Assembly: GCA_026315105.1 (NCBI GenBank) | Contig: CM048750.1 | Location: 264,421,151 to 264,485,150 of the forward strand | DNA from: Locusta migratoria | Lineage: Eukaryota; Arthropoda; Insecta; Orthoptera; Acrididae | Direction of reading: 5' to 3' | Length of the DNA stretch: 64,000 nucleotides | Part shown: positions 20,041 to 32,840 of the stretch, one piece after another | Position numbering within the stretch: the stretch's first letter is position 1 | How the letters are laid out: each line of letters opens with the position of its first letter | Made by a program: the position numbers and the translations under genes | The notes under the pieces: model-generated | The model's input: only the letters and a program-made list of their open reading frames with translations | Database searches by the model: none | Told to the model about the DNA's origin: nothing

Positions 20041-21752
20041 AAGATATTCTCAACGTGCACCTGAACGTTCACCAGTGAGAGGAGAGCATGACTAGGGGAG
20101 CCTGGATATAGAAGTCACGCGCATGTTGCAACAGGCCAGGTTGTTATATGGGCCGGGTTGATTGAGAAGAGTGTGTGTTGTAAGGAAAGAAAATATTTTG
20201 TTGGTAATATATTGGGTGATAGGTGTATATTTTATTGAAGAAAAATGTGAGTGGAGGTAGAAACAAATTTTGTTTAACGTGTTATTAACTGTGGTGGCTT
20301 TTGTTGTGATGTTTGAGCAACATAACAAACCTGACCTTAATTTCGGGGTTGGTTACGTTAAACTCGTGATTAATGCAAGTGGTGTAGTTAATTTTGAAAA
20401 TATTTAGCAAGACAATTAGTATAATTAACAAATACTGTGGCTCTATCTCACAAACTTTTCAAAAGATCACTCACCTTTCCTTTCCTTACAAAATCTCCTA
20501 CAGAGACTGTGCACACACAGATAGCAGAAATTAATTTACTCCGTCTGTGCAATACGTAAGACTCAATCAGAACGCTAATGGTAATGATAATTTAGAAAAT
20601 TATGAATAGTAGGATTTTTAACATCAAGTGATTGGCAAATGGCTGCAGTCCAACCACTATAGTCAGTATTATAAAAATTAATTCACTCAAGGAAATAGGA
20701 AATTTAAGTAAATCAGTCTTTTTTGATGCTATGCATACGGCAATTGTACGAGTTTGGTTGTGTGGCGGTGGCTATTATTGTTGAACTCAGTGCAAAACGA
20801 AATAGAAAAATTATTCATTAATTCAACAGTCGGTTAAATAGTTGTTCAAATAAGATAGCAAAAGTACTGTCTAATGTTCTTGTATTTAAAAAAAAAAAAA
20901 ACTTGAAGCATTCACAGTAAATTACAACCAATAGCATTTAACTTATCTTATCAGTCCAGCGACGTGGTACTCTACAGTCATATAAATGATTCACAAATTC
21001 ATACAGAAATCATTTAGATGGTGGCTCCTCCTTTGGCAGCTTGCTAGCAGTTCGCCGTGATGCTTCGCGAATCGCGTAATTAACCGCGACCGTTAGCGTC
21101 CGCGATGACGCTACCGCGTTTCGGACGTCTGGGACGGTTACCGAACACGTAACAGATTTTGCCTCAGCAGAACGAACAAATAAATGTTTCATTAAGATCG
21201 ACTCTTGCTTCACTTATGTTCACTGGTTTCACATTAACATTCATATCGTTGCACTTATAACAAATTATAACTTTCACTTTGTTTTAACTTTATTACTTAT
21301 ATTGTTTTAGCACTCAGCGGACATCTGATCTACGTCACGGGGCGGCAGATACTGCTGCTTGCCTGCTCTCCCACAGGCGAGCGGTGCTATACAATAATGT
21401 CTCTGATCTAAGGAGCCATATTGATTACTATTCAGATCGATATTTGATCTCGTTTACAGAGAAATATTTTACTTTGCCAAATTAAGCATAACAAGTAATC
21501 ACAGTCATATATAAGAATACAAAGTACAAATCAAATCAAATAATATATACATAAACAATTACAATACAGATGATAAATAAATGACAGAAAATGTTCACAA
21601 TTAAGTTACCTACATACATTATGCGTCACGATAATTAATTAAGTCACGTAAGAAGTTAATTACTACATATTCACTATAAGCAGGTTAAAACGAATATGTT
21701 CAAAATTAAGCTCATTCCTCATTATAATGTAAGGATTACCTTAAGGGTTACC

Positions 21753-21794
<42 letters not shown>

Positions 21795-22828
21795 TTGCCT
21801 TCAGTACTAACAGAGGTTTACAAAAATGAAAGATCGTATCGGGCTACTAAAATTGGGAATCTAACTGCAATACTACTAGGAGAGTAACTTGACAATTAGT
21901 GCGCAACGTAATGCTGATCACCATAAGGCAAGTTTAGGCACGTCGAAACTTAGGCTATCTGACTACAAAGTTAGAGGGATTAAAAAGATGCAAAATCTTG
22001 GTTGGCTAATAGTCACTTTCGAGGACAATAAAAGAATGTCGTACTGTGTTGTACTTGTTAGCCCTGTCTTAGTATTACTATACAATCAGTTTGCAAGAAA
22101 TATTGTGTTGTAAAAAGGGAAGTGGTACCTCGCTTCACACCAACACACATTCTTCACTTCATATCGTTCATGTCACCCACTTGTTACAATGTACTTAATT
22201 ACCATTAACTTACAATCACTTAAGCATCAAGAATAATCACAAACAAAATTAAACCAATCAAACTGAATAAATCTGCATTAAAGAAAATTAGCAATCAGCA
22301 AATTCGACATGAGTAACATAAACTATAATAATAAAGAATGTGCATATTATTGCGAAGTCGTGCAATGAGGCAGTTTCTAAAATATGGATGCAGCCCTACC
22401 CTCAGGAAAGGATTAATTATAAAAAGTCAAAATGTCAAAAAGTGAAAGGAACTGCTTTTTTATTATTATTACGTTTGGTTAATGCCCTATCCTCGTTATT
22501 ACAACAATTACAATGACGAGTCACGAATTAATTAAGGTTGTGTATAGGTTCCTACTGAATGGAAAGTGATATAAAGTGAAATCAAATGCAATGAACGACC
22601 TTGCAAAAAACCATTTAACGTAAATTACCAAAAAATTAGCAGCAACATGAACTCCGGACTGAAAAAACAACGCCTACCGGCTGCCAAAGATAAACTTTGC
22701 GGACCCAAGGAAGATGTTTATATTTTTGTTGCCAACATATATAGTCCCAAAACTTAAGGTAGGAAATTTCCATTCAGTAGCCAACTTACTATGTATTAGT
22801 AGGTTGTGCCGCCATTTTAGTTCCTAGC
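20041..22828. other. Unassigned A+T-rich stretch
   Basis: No gene or recognised transposon in about 2.8 kb. A G+C-richer patch at 21010-21215 contains a 67-codon minus-strand frame without recognisable similarity. Another G+C-richer stretch is at 21310-21415. A (TG)n tract lies at 21761-21791. Confidence 0.45.
21761..21791. repeat. (TG)n microsatellite
   Basis: About 31 bp of alternating TG. Confidence 0.97.
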
Positions 22829-23325
22829 CGTAATACCGTGCACGTTGTGACGAATCCTGCTGTTGCCGATCCGAAATAAATAAATATCCAGACAAACTGT
22901 GTCCGTGCAACAAGACACAGTTCTATTAACAGGGCCGGCCGCGGTGGCCGAGGAGACTGAGGCGCTTCAGTCACGGTCTGCACGGCCACTACGGTCGGGG
23001 ATTCGAATCCCCCCTCGGGCATGGATATTTGTGCCGTCCTAGTTCGTAAGTAGTTCATAAGTAGTTTGTAAGTTTAGGGACTGATGACCCCGTAGTTAAG
23101 TCCCATAAGCCTTACAAACATTTGAACATTTGATCTATTAACAGGACGCCGGGGTATGGTGAGGTACACGTTATAAAACAAAGAAAAACACTTAGCTTCT
23201 GATGTTCGATGAGCTGGCCGGTTTGCGTTGTGATTGAGTCCGTTGATCCAGGTTTACTTCGGAGTTACATTCACGTAAATGAAATGGTGGTCGACGTTAA
23301 ATGATGAAAATGACGAACTCACTTA
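22829..23325 (+). repeat. Uncharacterised repeat, copy 3 (with SINE inside)
   Basis: Begins CCGTAATACCGTGCACGTTG (as at 18328) and ends with the ~130-bp block GATGAGCTGGCCGGTTTGCG...GACGAACTCACTT, nearly identical to 18430-18560. A SINE at 22934-23133 splits it. Confidence 0.7.
22934..23133 (+). mobile_element. SINE, subfamily 1
   Basis: Full-length copy, perfect 12-bp duplication TCTATTAACAGG at 22922-22933 and 23134-23145. Confidence 0.95.
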
Positions 23326-25227
23326 TTTAAACTTTTCTTAATAAATGTTTTATTTCCATTTAAATGAAGATCTAAGTTGCACAATGACCGAAATTCAGCA
23401 GCGATATAACAAAGATGTTTACAGGTTTGTAACTAGGAACAGAGTGACAAATCATGGCTTCTCTCAAACATCTTTCCGTGTAATAAGGCTAATGACAAAG
23501 TTCTTCGGTTACCAAGTAAATAATATAACAATACTTGAAATATTCCAAAATACACAAATTAAAATTTTACTTTCACTTGAAATTTGTATTTAATAGTATA
23601 GGCAAATTAAAAGTAGTGTTTGGGCTAGTGTTAAATTAGAAATCGGGCTCCACAAAGCTAGAAAGTATTTACACGGAGTTCATACACCGCCACATGATTA
23701 CAAAAGGTTTTAACATACCAGGCCGTTATCAAACTACAACTAGATTCACACACACCGCGTTTATCTATTGGAAATCACTGAACTGAAAAAGGAGAACACA
23801 TTTCCGCACATGACCAGAGAAAATATTTTTAATAAAGTGATTCTAGTTTCATTAATCTAAGTTAAACGTGCTAGACAATGAAATGTTACCATATCGCGGG
23901 TTTCGAAGAGGAGAAACAACCTTACCTCCCAAGACGCCCAATATAGAATGACCAGGCCGAGCGGCCACCAGACGCAGAAAGTCACCAGAAGCCGGAAAAA
24001 CCAAGATCAGCGGTGGTGGGGAAGGAGAGTTAGTAGACTCGTGCAGGAGAGAAGGATCACAAACTAGTGCGCAACCAAAGGGTGTGGAAACCTCTTTGGT
24101 AGTATCAGCAGCTATCGACACTGAGCAAGAGAGAACGGTGCAAAGCTCCCCACATTCAGACAGCCATAGAATCTCGCACATCCACTTAAAAGTAAGACAA
24201 GTACACATTCTCACAGGGACAGTGGCGTAGCTGAGAAACCACATTTATGCCACATTAATTAATATAATAATAAATTATTAACATAACAAAATAAGAAAAG
24301 CCTAGCAATATTAACTAATATTTTGACACATGAAATAAAAATGCTATTTCTCAAGCCTTGAAAAGAGTGGGGTTCAAGTTTTAAGAAAATGATAATCTAG
24401 CGACATTAAATACATTATAACTTTACAGAAATATACAAAAAATATATGGAAGACGACAGACAGTTGTCTTTCACAGTTGAGGTTCTATTGAACTAATTTG
24501 TTCAGCTTGCTATTTGGGTGATAAAACGGTAAACATTTAGCTCTGTTGCTTGCAGGAGAAGGGAGTAGTGAGAGACAGCATTGCTCGCTATATTACTGCG
24601 AAGGAGGAGTATACGTTACGTGGGTCCGATTGAAGTGGTCCCAAGCTGCATTAAAGCCAGTGGCAAGGGGGTGGCGTGACTGGAGAAGGGCCCAGCTGCT
24701 GGTGGCCCTTTGCGCTGGAAGGCGGGTGGGAAAACAGGTTCCTCACTGTGGTAAGATGCACTGAGGTGAGGCGTGAGACGGACGTCGTGGTGAGATCTCG
24801 ACCGCATACTGGCAGCTCACACACTGCGAGTCTCTGTGACAGAATAGTGGGATCCGGGGCTGATTACCTCTGCTCTGACACTCGTACTACACCAAAATGA
24901 TGTCATACTCAAACTGCAAAAATACTGGGAAGTAAATTACTTCACAGAATTTCTGGTTAGGCCGGGCTCCACTGGCCCCTAAGGATGAACCGCTCCTGGA
25001 CGGAAGTCACGTCATCATTCAGGTGACCGGAGGCCGATACAGTCGCTGCCGACTTACATTTCGCTAAGCGTTTTTGTGACAAATGAAGATTCGCTGCTTC
25101 TATTGTACTTTTAATTGCAAGTAAACCTTTCATCTGACGCGTAAATTGAATAAACGAATTTTTAGAGGAGAAAATTCTCTACCACTCTGTTCCCTTATGT
25201 TTTTTTCATATGTCGTATCGTTTGAGA
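23326..25227. other. Unassigned stretch
   Basis: Short frames only. A G+C-richer segment at 24540-24900 and a 130-codon minus-strand frame at 23852-24244 show no recognisable protein features. I see no repeat family I can name. Confidence 0.4.
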
Positions 25228-25237
25228 GATATTTGCA

Positions 25238-25440
25238 GCCGCGGTGGCCGAGGGGACTAAGGCGCTCCAATCACGGTCTGCACGGCCACTACGGTCGGGG
25301 GTTCCAATCCCCCCTCGGGCATGGATATTTGTGCCGTCCTAGTTCGTAAGTAGTTCATAAGTAGTTTGTAAGTTTAGGGACTGATGACCCCGTAGTTAAG
25401 TCCCATAGACTATACAAACATTTGAAACATTTTTTGACTT
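25238..25440 (+). mobile_element. SINE, subfamily 1
   Basis: Head GCCGCGGTGGCCGAGGGGAC, slightly shorter at its 5' end than other copies. B-box has one change (GGTTCCAATCC). A perfect 10-bp duplication, GATATTTGCA, lies at 25228-25237 and 25441-25450. Confidence 0.93.
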
Positions 25441-25744
25441 GATATTTGCAAAAATAACGGAGTTTTGACACCCTCCATTGAATTAACGACAACCAGCCGT
25501 TCTCAGATGTCACGTGACATTCCTCGCCCAGAACTCTCTGTGGCATACACCATCTTGTGTTGCGTATTTGATGATTTTCTTATTATAACTTACACGTTGT
25601 CATTTCAGAGCAATGGCGCACTGAAGAATTAACAAAAACACGTCGTTCTTCGTACGATAATCTAGTGTCTACAAATGCCGTATTAGCAACAGTTAACAAC
25701 GGCCACCAACAGTATAAACGCAAATTATAACTGGTAGTCGTAGC

Positions 25745-25970
25745 TACCGGTCGCCGTGGCTCAGCGCGCCCGGTCAGGGGGCTGAACGCCCTCCGAGCCA
25801 AGAACACTTCGAACATCAACGAACAAATACGATCAACGTCCGCAATGAGCAGACCTACCCAAAGGGCAAAAAAAAAAAAAAAAAAAAAAAAAAAGCGTAG
25901 CGGACAATGCGTTGGACTGTGACGCTGAAGGTCAGTGGTTCGGAACCCGCCGGTACCTAGATCTTTTTTT
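25745..25970 (+). repeat. Second tRNA-like segment, broken by poly(A)
   Basis: CGCCGTGGCTCAGCGCGCCC (25752 on) and, after a 27-nt A-run (25868-25894), GCGTAGCGGACAATGCGTTGG...GTGGTTCGGAACCCGCCGG, which looks like the 3' half of a tRNA-like head with a B-box. It is not the main SINE family. The relation between the two halves is uncertain. Confidence 0.45.
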
Positions 25971-26353
25971 CCTAAAAGAGTTTCAGACACTATTATTAAT
26001 TAATTTTTTATTATTTAGATTATTAGTTTGGTGCAAAATGTTGCAGAAACTTATAAAACTACAAATCTAAAGTGTGCCGTAAAACACGTCAGTGCGATTT
26101 TTTTTTTCTTTTAATGACAGCTCATCATGCGTGGTGTCTCCCGTTTTTATGAGAGCTGTTTCTGTCGCCGATATTTCCGCAGTGCAGCGCTATTGTTGTT
26201 ACTGTTCTGATAATACATCTTTACCAGCAGTGCACGGTATTTCTTCTCCATAGCCATTATTGTTCATACATTAAGCTTCAACTTTCTTAATCCTGTAAAC
26301 CAATAGTCACTTCACAAACGACATCAACAAGCGTCTCCGAACAACATTCTGAC
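25971..26353. other. Unassigned A+T-rich stretch
   Basis: No frame of interest and no recognised repeat up to the start of foldback B. Confidence 0.35.
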
Positions 26354-26408
26354 TAATCAAAATATCCACGGGTGTACTGCCGGTCTATAGTGTCCAACGG
26401 GCACAATA

Positions 26409-26439
26409 TTTCGGCGATCATACATGTCGCCATCATCAG
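26409..26439 (-). other. CTGAnGA-stem-GAAA hairpin motif (foldback B, left arm)
   Basis: On minus: CTGATGA, T, GGCGA, a 9-nt loop, TCGCC, GAAA. The stem is perfect. The right-arm copy at 26956-26986 has GGCGT/TCGCC and TAAA, so it has decayed there. Confidence 0.65.
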
Positions 26440-26546
26440 GTGAACTGATGGACTGAGCTCCTGGAAACGCGCCGGCACGGAGATCCGACGCTACGGCAGC
26501 TCGCAGGGAACTGGGTTCTAGCCCGGTAGCGGGCGATTAAATACCT

Positions 26547-26876
26547 TTGTATTGTTTGTCGGAGAATCATGCGATGGAGTATGAACGCACTAGGATTCTG
26601 CTACAAACGTCGAGATACTGGTATTGCGTCGTTAGAGAGGCCATTGAAATTCGCACAAGTGACGACCTGATAAACCGTGACTGTGGCTATAATCTTAGCA
26701 AAGCTTGGGAACCAGCGATTGAGTTAATTAAGAGTAAATCTAGCAAACGTAACGAAGTGACGACCACGGCGGACAGAGCCTTCACATCGACGTCATCTCA
26801 GACGCCGTCGCAATCGGTTCCACTGCGCGACCGCGGCGCGGGGCGCGGACCGCGGATGGGTCGCTCCGCGGGCTAG
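26547..26876 (+). pseudogene. Penelope-like protein C-terminal fragment
   Basis: The open frame contains TSRYWYCVVREAIEIRTSDDL then INRDCGYNLSKAWEPAIELI, the region that follows the GIY-YIG nuclease domain in Penelope-like proteins. The RT and nuclease catalytic parts are absent. The last part of the frame (Arg/Gly-rich) runs into the non-coding terminal repeat. It is a truncated, non-functional fragment, and its position between inverted termini supports the element assignment. Confidence 0.7.
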
Positions 26877-27041
26877 AACCCAGTTCCCCGCGAGCTGCCG
26901 TAGCGTGCGGATATCCGTGCCGGAGCGTTTCCAAGAGCTCAGCCCGTCAGTTCATCTGATGATGGCGTTATGTATGATCGCCTAAATATTGTGCCCGTTG
27001 GACATTATAGACCGGCAGTACACCAGTGGATATTTTGATTA

Positions 27042-27770
27042 TCAAATACACCGGGAGAAACTGAAGAATCACAACATTGTGACTGCTGGAGCGCAATATT
27101 TTCGCCTTCAGGCCGAAAGTGCAACTATAATTGTTTTCAGCATACGACGAGTGCACCGCTTACTCAGCAGACCCACGAAGTTTCAGCACATTCTAAAAAC
27201 CAGTCGCGACACACTCACTGGTGTAAAACCTGTTACCGCCTGACAGCTGAGGCGACACCAGCGCTCCTAGCGGTCAGCAAAGGAGCCGCCTCTTAACGCC
27301 ATATACGTAGTACTAACGACATATTTCAAAACCCCTTTCTATGTAATTTACGATAAGATTGTGCTGTTTTAGACTCGAAGGCGTTATTCTAATAAGGAAC
27401 GAAAAGGATGATCCTAAAATAAACAGCAGTGGAGCTAGAACGGATTAATGAAATGACGAAACCTAGAACCTATTCACGCAATAATACTTGCCGATCCGAT
27501 TTTTTTTTCGTCCTTCCCCCAATGAAACTAAAATAATGTACATTAACAGACGGTTTCAAGCGTACGAAGGTTGGCCGTGTAGCTCCACAGTAAACGGGTA
27601 TGACACATTGTCCTTTCAGTTTCGTTCTGGCAAAACTACGACCTTCGGCTATATTATTGTTCCGTCTCGGATGAGGTACTTCCAACTAACAGCAGAAATT
27701 CGTTCAAAAGTTTTTGGTTGAAACTTTACCAACTGACTCCCTATATTTACGTGGGTATTTCCGAAGAAAA
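27042..27770. other. Unassigned stretch
   Basis: Short frames only, including mirror-image frames at 27470-27720 without recognisable similarity. Confidence 0.35.
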
Positions 27771-27905
27771 GATCTAGAGCATTGCGAGGGGGGCGACAGG
27801 CAAATACCCAAAATGACAGTTGACGGCCAGGTCTGATTTTGGTGTTCATATTTTCCACACATTTTGAGTATTTGCCTGTCGCCCTCCTCGCAATGTTCTA
27901 GATCT
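27771..27905. repeat. Near-perfect 135-bp hairpin
   Basis: The arm at 27771-27815 (GATCTAGAGCATTGCGAGG...CAAATACCCAAAATG) pairs with 27860-27905 (CATTTTGAGTATTTGCC...GAACATTGCGAGG inverted) over about 45 bp with only a few mismatches. The loop is about 44 nt. No transposon terminus or coding sequence explains it. It could be a short inverted duplication, a small foldback MITE or an RNA hairpin. Confidence 0.85.
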
Positions 27906-28673
27906 GTTCCCATCATTTTATTTTTTCCCTACAATATAAAGTTTTAGAGTTTTGTAGTACATTCTTAAGACTCTTACAGTGTAGATTACAATTTTTTCCT
28001 GACCTTCGTATCTACAAACGCAGTATATAGTTTTTAATGTACTTTTCATGAGCCATTAGCTACTCCTGAAAACATCAATCTTTATTAAATGTATGTAATT
28101 CTACGATTAATCGTAACTAAAATATTTCAGCAATACTACATACCTTTCTGAGTACTTAGAAGATCTGCAAAATGATAAATGATGTCCCTTTTTCTGGTTG
28201 TTGTTGCATTTCGTTCACTACAAGCCTTATCAGTAGGAAAAACAATGACGAAAACGATTACAACGTGCGAATAACGCCGACGTACAATGCACGAGATATC
28301 GCCAACTAAGTAGTGTCCCCTGCTGGCCGCTTGGTGCGCTGTTGTCGCGATGGGTAGCAAAAATTCGCCCGAGTGTCGTGACTGGTGTGTTAGACTGTGG
28401 TTGCAGCGTCCTGAGATGGATACTGCCCCCACTGCAGTATTCGGAACACCGCCACTTCAATTGTAAACACCCCGTATGATGTGCAACGCTGCTTGCGTGT
28501 CATTTGTCCTGAGACGAGAGACAACTGCTTTCACATCAGCAAGACAAAGCTTCTCGAAACAATCAAAATCCAACGTCTTCATTTTGCCGATGTTTGCTTG
28601 CCTTGTTACATTTGACAAATGCAGCAGAAAAGTGCAAATGTGGAAAATGATTAATCTGAGGCGTTTCTTTTTT

Positions 28674-28675
<2 letters not shown>

Positions 28676-28726
<51 letters not shown>
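28676..28726. repeat. Poly(T) tract
   Basis: 51 consecutive T, preceded by a shorter T-rich run. Confidence 0.97.
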
Positions 28727-28728
<2 letters not shown>

Positions 28729-28971
28729 CAGAGGTTCTATAGTACAAAAAGTGAATATCGGTTGAACCGAATTGCAGCGTTACGTAACCTACAGATAAGG
28801 ACGGCTGGCTACTCTGGTTATAATATGACTAGTTGTTACACTTTTAATATTCTGCATTTTTCATCAAAGGTTTTATCGGAAAGAAGCCGAATTTCGCACG
28901 TACCCAGTTTCAGCCTTACGTAATCTACATGTATAGATGGCTGCTCTGGCTGTACATTGTGAGTGGTTAAA

Positions 28972-28974
<3 letters not shown>

Positions 28975-29003
<29 letters not shown>
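28975..29003. repeat. (TG)n microsatellite
   Basis: About 29 bp of TG. Confidence 0.95.
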
Positions 29004-29004
<1 letters not shown>

Positions 29005-30296
29005 TGTGCAGTTTGATGTTGGACCTATCGTTAAATCAGACAACAAATTGTTCATTAACACAGCAATTTGGCTTAATTATGGCCCTGATATTGATGTAGA
29101 TACTATTAAATAAGAAACAGTGCATTAAACTGATTATGTGCGCAACGGATCTTTTAACAAAACAACTGTGGCAAGTCACCATATGAAACAGACACTGACT
29201 ATACTCAAAATATTTTACTGCCAGAAAGATAATAAAAAACCACAAACCACTTTCTTAATGTTTGACTGCGGGAATTTTATGCAGATCAGTACCTGATTAT
29301 CAAAATTCAGTACCCTAATCAATTGACTGCAGTGTTGCATAACAATCATTTACTATAGCACAAATATCGAAAACTGTTTAACAAGATTACCAAAATCAAT
29401 GCTGCACTTTAAATCCACTAATAACTAATTATCAAATGGAGGAAGTAGGTTAATCTTCTAACTACGTAAATGAAACAGGAAAGAAAGGTCAACTTTGTTA
29501 CTTATTATTAATAATCACCATTACATTACCTACATAATACAACTTTTTCCTAATGACATCAAATGCAGTTACCTTTATTCCAGCGGTGATAGTAATAAAA
29601 AATACAATATATATTCCAAATACAATCAAATCAACTTGCTGGCACAGCAGTCTCTGCTCTACATCGGAGCCATACACACAACTCAACCGCTCTCTAATCG
29701 AGCTAAACCACAAGTCCCCACACTGTCTCTGTGCGAGCTACAATGCTATGCAATACATGATCTTTGCCAAAGATGAAACTTTACAGAGTTAAGTACACAT
29801 ATCGATACACACAGTAGAAGCAATATTATACATTTACTTGCAAGCAATTTACTCGGCACAAAACAGGAGGCACAATATTAGACATTTTCTTACAAAAATA
29901 TTTTTATGGACACGTTTCATTGTTGATCCATTTTTTGGCGAATTTTTAAATGTGGAAATACTGCAAGTTACACCTTTTACTTAGGTATCTCGATAAATAT
30001 TTTTGAAAATGGTACAAAAAATTCCTAATATTAATAGCTGTGTGGTTGGTCAAAAAGGCTGCATTGTGATAAGCTGTATCATTTCAGTGCCACGTAAAAT
30101 ACATCTAGAATGTGAAATTACTTCAAATTACTCTCTTTCCAATATCTTTGTTGTAACTGCTATTTAACATTGCGGAAATATACCTTCAGTGAATTTGGAT
30201 GCCTATGAGGATGGCAAATATACTTGCTTCTGAGACTATGTCGTGATAGGGTGGGGATGGACGTAGGTGTCGCAAAGCACAGCTGAAATAGTTCTG

Positions 30297-30298
<2 letters not shown>

Positions 30299-30363
<65 letters not shown>
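30299..30363. repeat. (AT)n microsatellite
   Basis: About 65 bp of alternating AT. Confidence 0.97.
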
Positions 30364-30364
<1 letters not shown>

Positions 30365-32685
30365 CTTATCTGCTATTTTGGTGACGTCATCTCAGTTTGT
30401 TGTATAATGTTATATTTCCAGCCACGAGTATTTCAGATTTTTACGTATCCCAATTTTTAAAATTCTTGAAATCACTATCTTACTTTTCAAAATCTCCTTC
30501 GATCTATCATGTCGGAAATTTTAAATTTCCAACAAATGAACGCCACTGAAGCGATGCCTGACTTGTAATGGTACGATGATGACAACATCGGTAAAGTCGC
30601 ATATTTTGAGATGCTATGTGTGTGGTACCGATCGTCTCTTTACTCCCCTCAAAATGCAAACAACAACAAGAACCGATCTACTCACGTGACGGCACAAATG
30701 TAAGCAAAGTGTGCCAGATTCGATATAGCATATTTAATTAATGCACCCTTGCTCTGGATTAAAGGTGATGTAACCACTATATTTTTGAAGGATGATTAAT
30801 GTTTCTGTAATTGTTTCTGGTCACTGCTCTCATGTTCGTTTTATTTTATCCATCCGATCTTCACTTTGGTCTTGGTTCTTTAGCCATGTGATCTTCTTCT
30901 TCGTATATTCTATTGCAGCGAAAGCTGATTAAAAAAATAATGAAATCGAGTATCTGATATTATCGCAGAAGAAGCAGAGTGGCCCAGCATTGAATTACTA
31001 TGTCGGAAGTACCCCATCTTCAGCCACTGCAAAAATAGGACTCGCCAGAGAGCTGAACATTATTACAGTCTTAAACATCTGCAGATTACAGCAGACTGCG
31101 ATTAACAACAGAAAATTACTTTACCGGTAGAGAGATATAAACTAGACGTACTAATGGACACAAGGAGAAACAGCTTAACTACAAAGTAGGGCTATAATTC
31201 TTCCCGATTACCAGCTTCCGGATTTAAAGAGTAATTACCTTCGTTACAAACAGCATTAGATATCAGAGTGTATGCGAGTAGCGCACGGAATTGCTGGCGT
31301 TGTCACTCTGATTTAGAAGCAGCGTAATCTACTGAAGGAAGGAAACCTTGTTTAGAAAATTACTTCTCTTTCGCCGAACAAGTAGTACATTTAAGAACAA
31401 ATATTGCTGAGACAATTTCCAGGTCATGTGAACGATTGAAGATATACTAAACTTATATAAATATGAAACTTTTAATTCCGTATTCGTTTTACTTTACTAA
31501 GTACAGGTCATGGCCACACGGAACGAAAATGTTGAAGTTTTGTGATAGCAAACTGATAATGGAAACAAAACACTATTTCTTTGTGGATCACTGTTTCTAG
31601 TTCATGTCCTAATATTGCAATTCGTGATATTAAACTTCGAATTTAGTTCAGTATAAATGCAAGGCGGGTAACAGAATCCAAGCGTAACTGGAACAAAATC
31701 CTATTGCACATGCCACAAGTATAGATGTTATTAAAAAAAACTTTGAATATCCCATTCTTTACACCTTGAATTAAATTTTCGCAACGGACTGCATCTTATC
31801 CCGACGAACAAAAATTCCTTACGGTATTAGTCATACATCAGATACATCCTATAAATACTTGGAATAAATATGTGTGAGTATGTAATAGGTAAAGACTGTA
31901 CTGGTTTACTAAAGACAAAGGGAATAGACCATTTTTCGTTCTCAAATACTTGAAAGTCCTTATTATTGCCGAATTTTGATAAGATACGTGTCGGTTTGAA
32001 CAAATGGAATTTATCGCAAAAGTAGGCAGAAGTGCAGCAAAGTAGACGGTCTATTTCAATGGTTTAAGTTCCCTACTGTACTTTTTCGAGCATTAAATTC
32101 ATTTTTGGCAGACGGACTATTTAATTAGTAATATATTTCATATGCGATAGTAATAGTCATTCTTAACAACCACTACTATGTGCACGGCCAAATACGATCA
32201 TGGTTAAATTCATTATAATATACAGTCACTGTAACTGTGAATAGTGAATAACAACATTTCATGTTTCACGACATTTGATAATTTATTGTCAAATATTAAT
32301 GCTATGACTGGTACATGTTACATGTTCATTGCTGAAATAAGAATTGTATTTTTTATACAACGCATAAAAAGATGTATGTCCGGGAATAAAGAAACACAAG
32401 GCACTCACTAATCACTTACAGAAGTCTATTTCAACAGTCGAAATCGCTAATTATTACTTGATTTGTGACTGATTTTGGCAAATCAGAGTTGTCATAATCG
32501 TACCTCAGTTTGGCCAAAACTGGTTATAAATGAAATTACAATGAACGTGTTCCTGTTGATTTCAGTGTTTCGTAATATTCTAGTCACCCCCATTGAGGCA
32601 TGTGTAACTTGGGTAAGAAACGTAGAGAAAGTGTATAGGAGGCGAAAATGTTCCACTTATATTGTGAAGAACTGTAATACAGAAG

Positions 32686-32687
<2 letters not shown>
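30364..32687. other. Unassigned A+T-rich stretch
   Basis: About 2.3 kb with no long frame and no repeat I recognise. It is the emptiest stretch of the window. Confidence 0.45.

Positions 32688-32745
<58 letters not shown>
32688..32745. repeat. (TA)n microsatellite
   Basis: About 58 bp of alternating TA, 95 bp from the outer end of foldback C. Confidence 0.97.
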
Positions 32746-32748
<3 letters not shown>

Positions 32749-32840
32749 CTTGTTGATACATGAATGGGGCAAAATCACTTGTTTATCACTTAGTTCATGA
32801 AATCTTCCATTATGTGGACAAGCGACCATACGTTGGCATG

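Larger units (their letters stand above)
26354..27041 (+). mobile_element. Penelope-like 3' fragment flanked by inverted termini (foldback B)
   Basis: The arms at 26354-26525 and 26869-27041 are inverted copies with few mismatches. Matching blocks: TAATCAAAATATCCAC against GTGGATATTTTGATTA, GTACTGCCGGTCTATA, CGGGCACAATATTT and GAACTGGGTTCTAGCCC. Between them lies a C-terminal PLE coding remnant (26547-26760). PLEs are known to carry terminal repeats in direct or inverted arrangement, and this is the inverted form with a strongly 5'-truncated body. Confidence 0.8.
27906..30298. other. Unassigned stretch with simple repeats
   Basis: No gene. A segment at 28140-28640 has overlapping minus-strand frames (for example 28457-28747, 28230-28460, 28136-28432) that together look like a decayed coding repeat, but I cannot name it. 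It adjoins a poly(T) at 28676-28726, which would be a poly(A) tail on the minus strand on the upstream side of the frames and so is not a simple retroposed tail. A (TG)n tract is at 28975-29003. Confidence 0.4.

Noticed and set aside
23852..24244. 130-codon minus-strand frame as a possible host exon
   Set aside because: No recognisable domain, no clear splice context, and composition like its surroundings.
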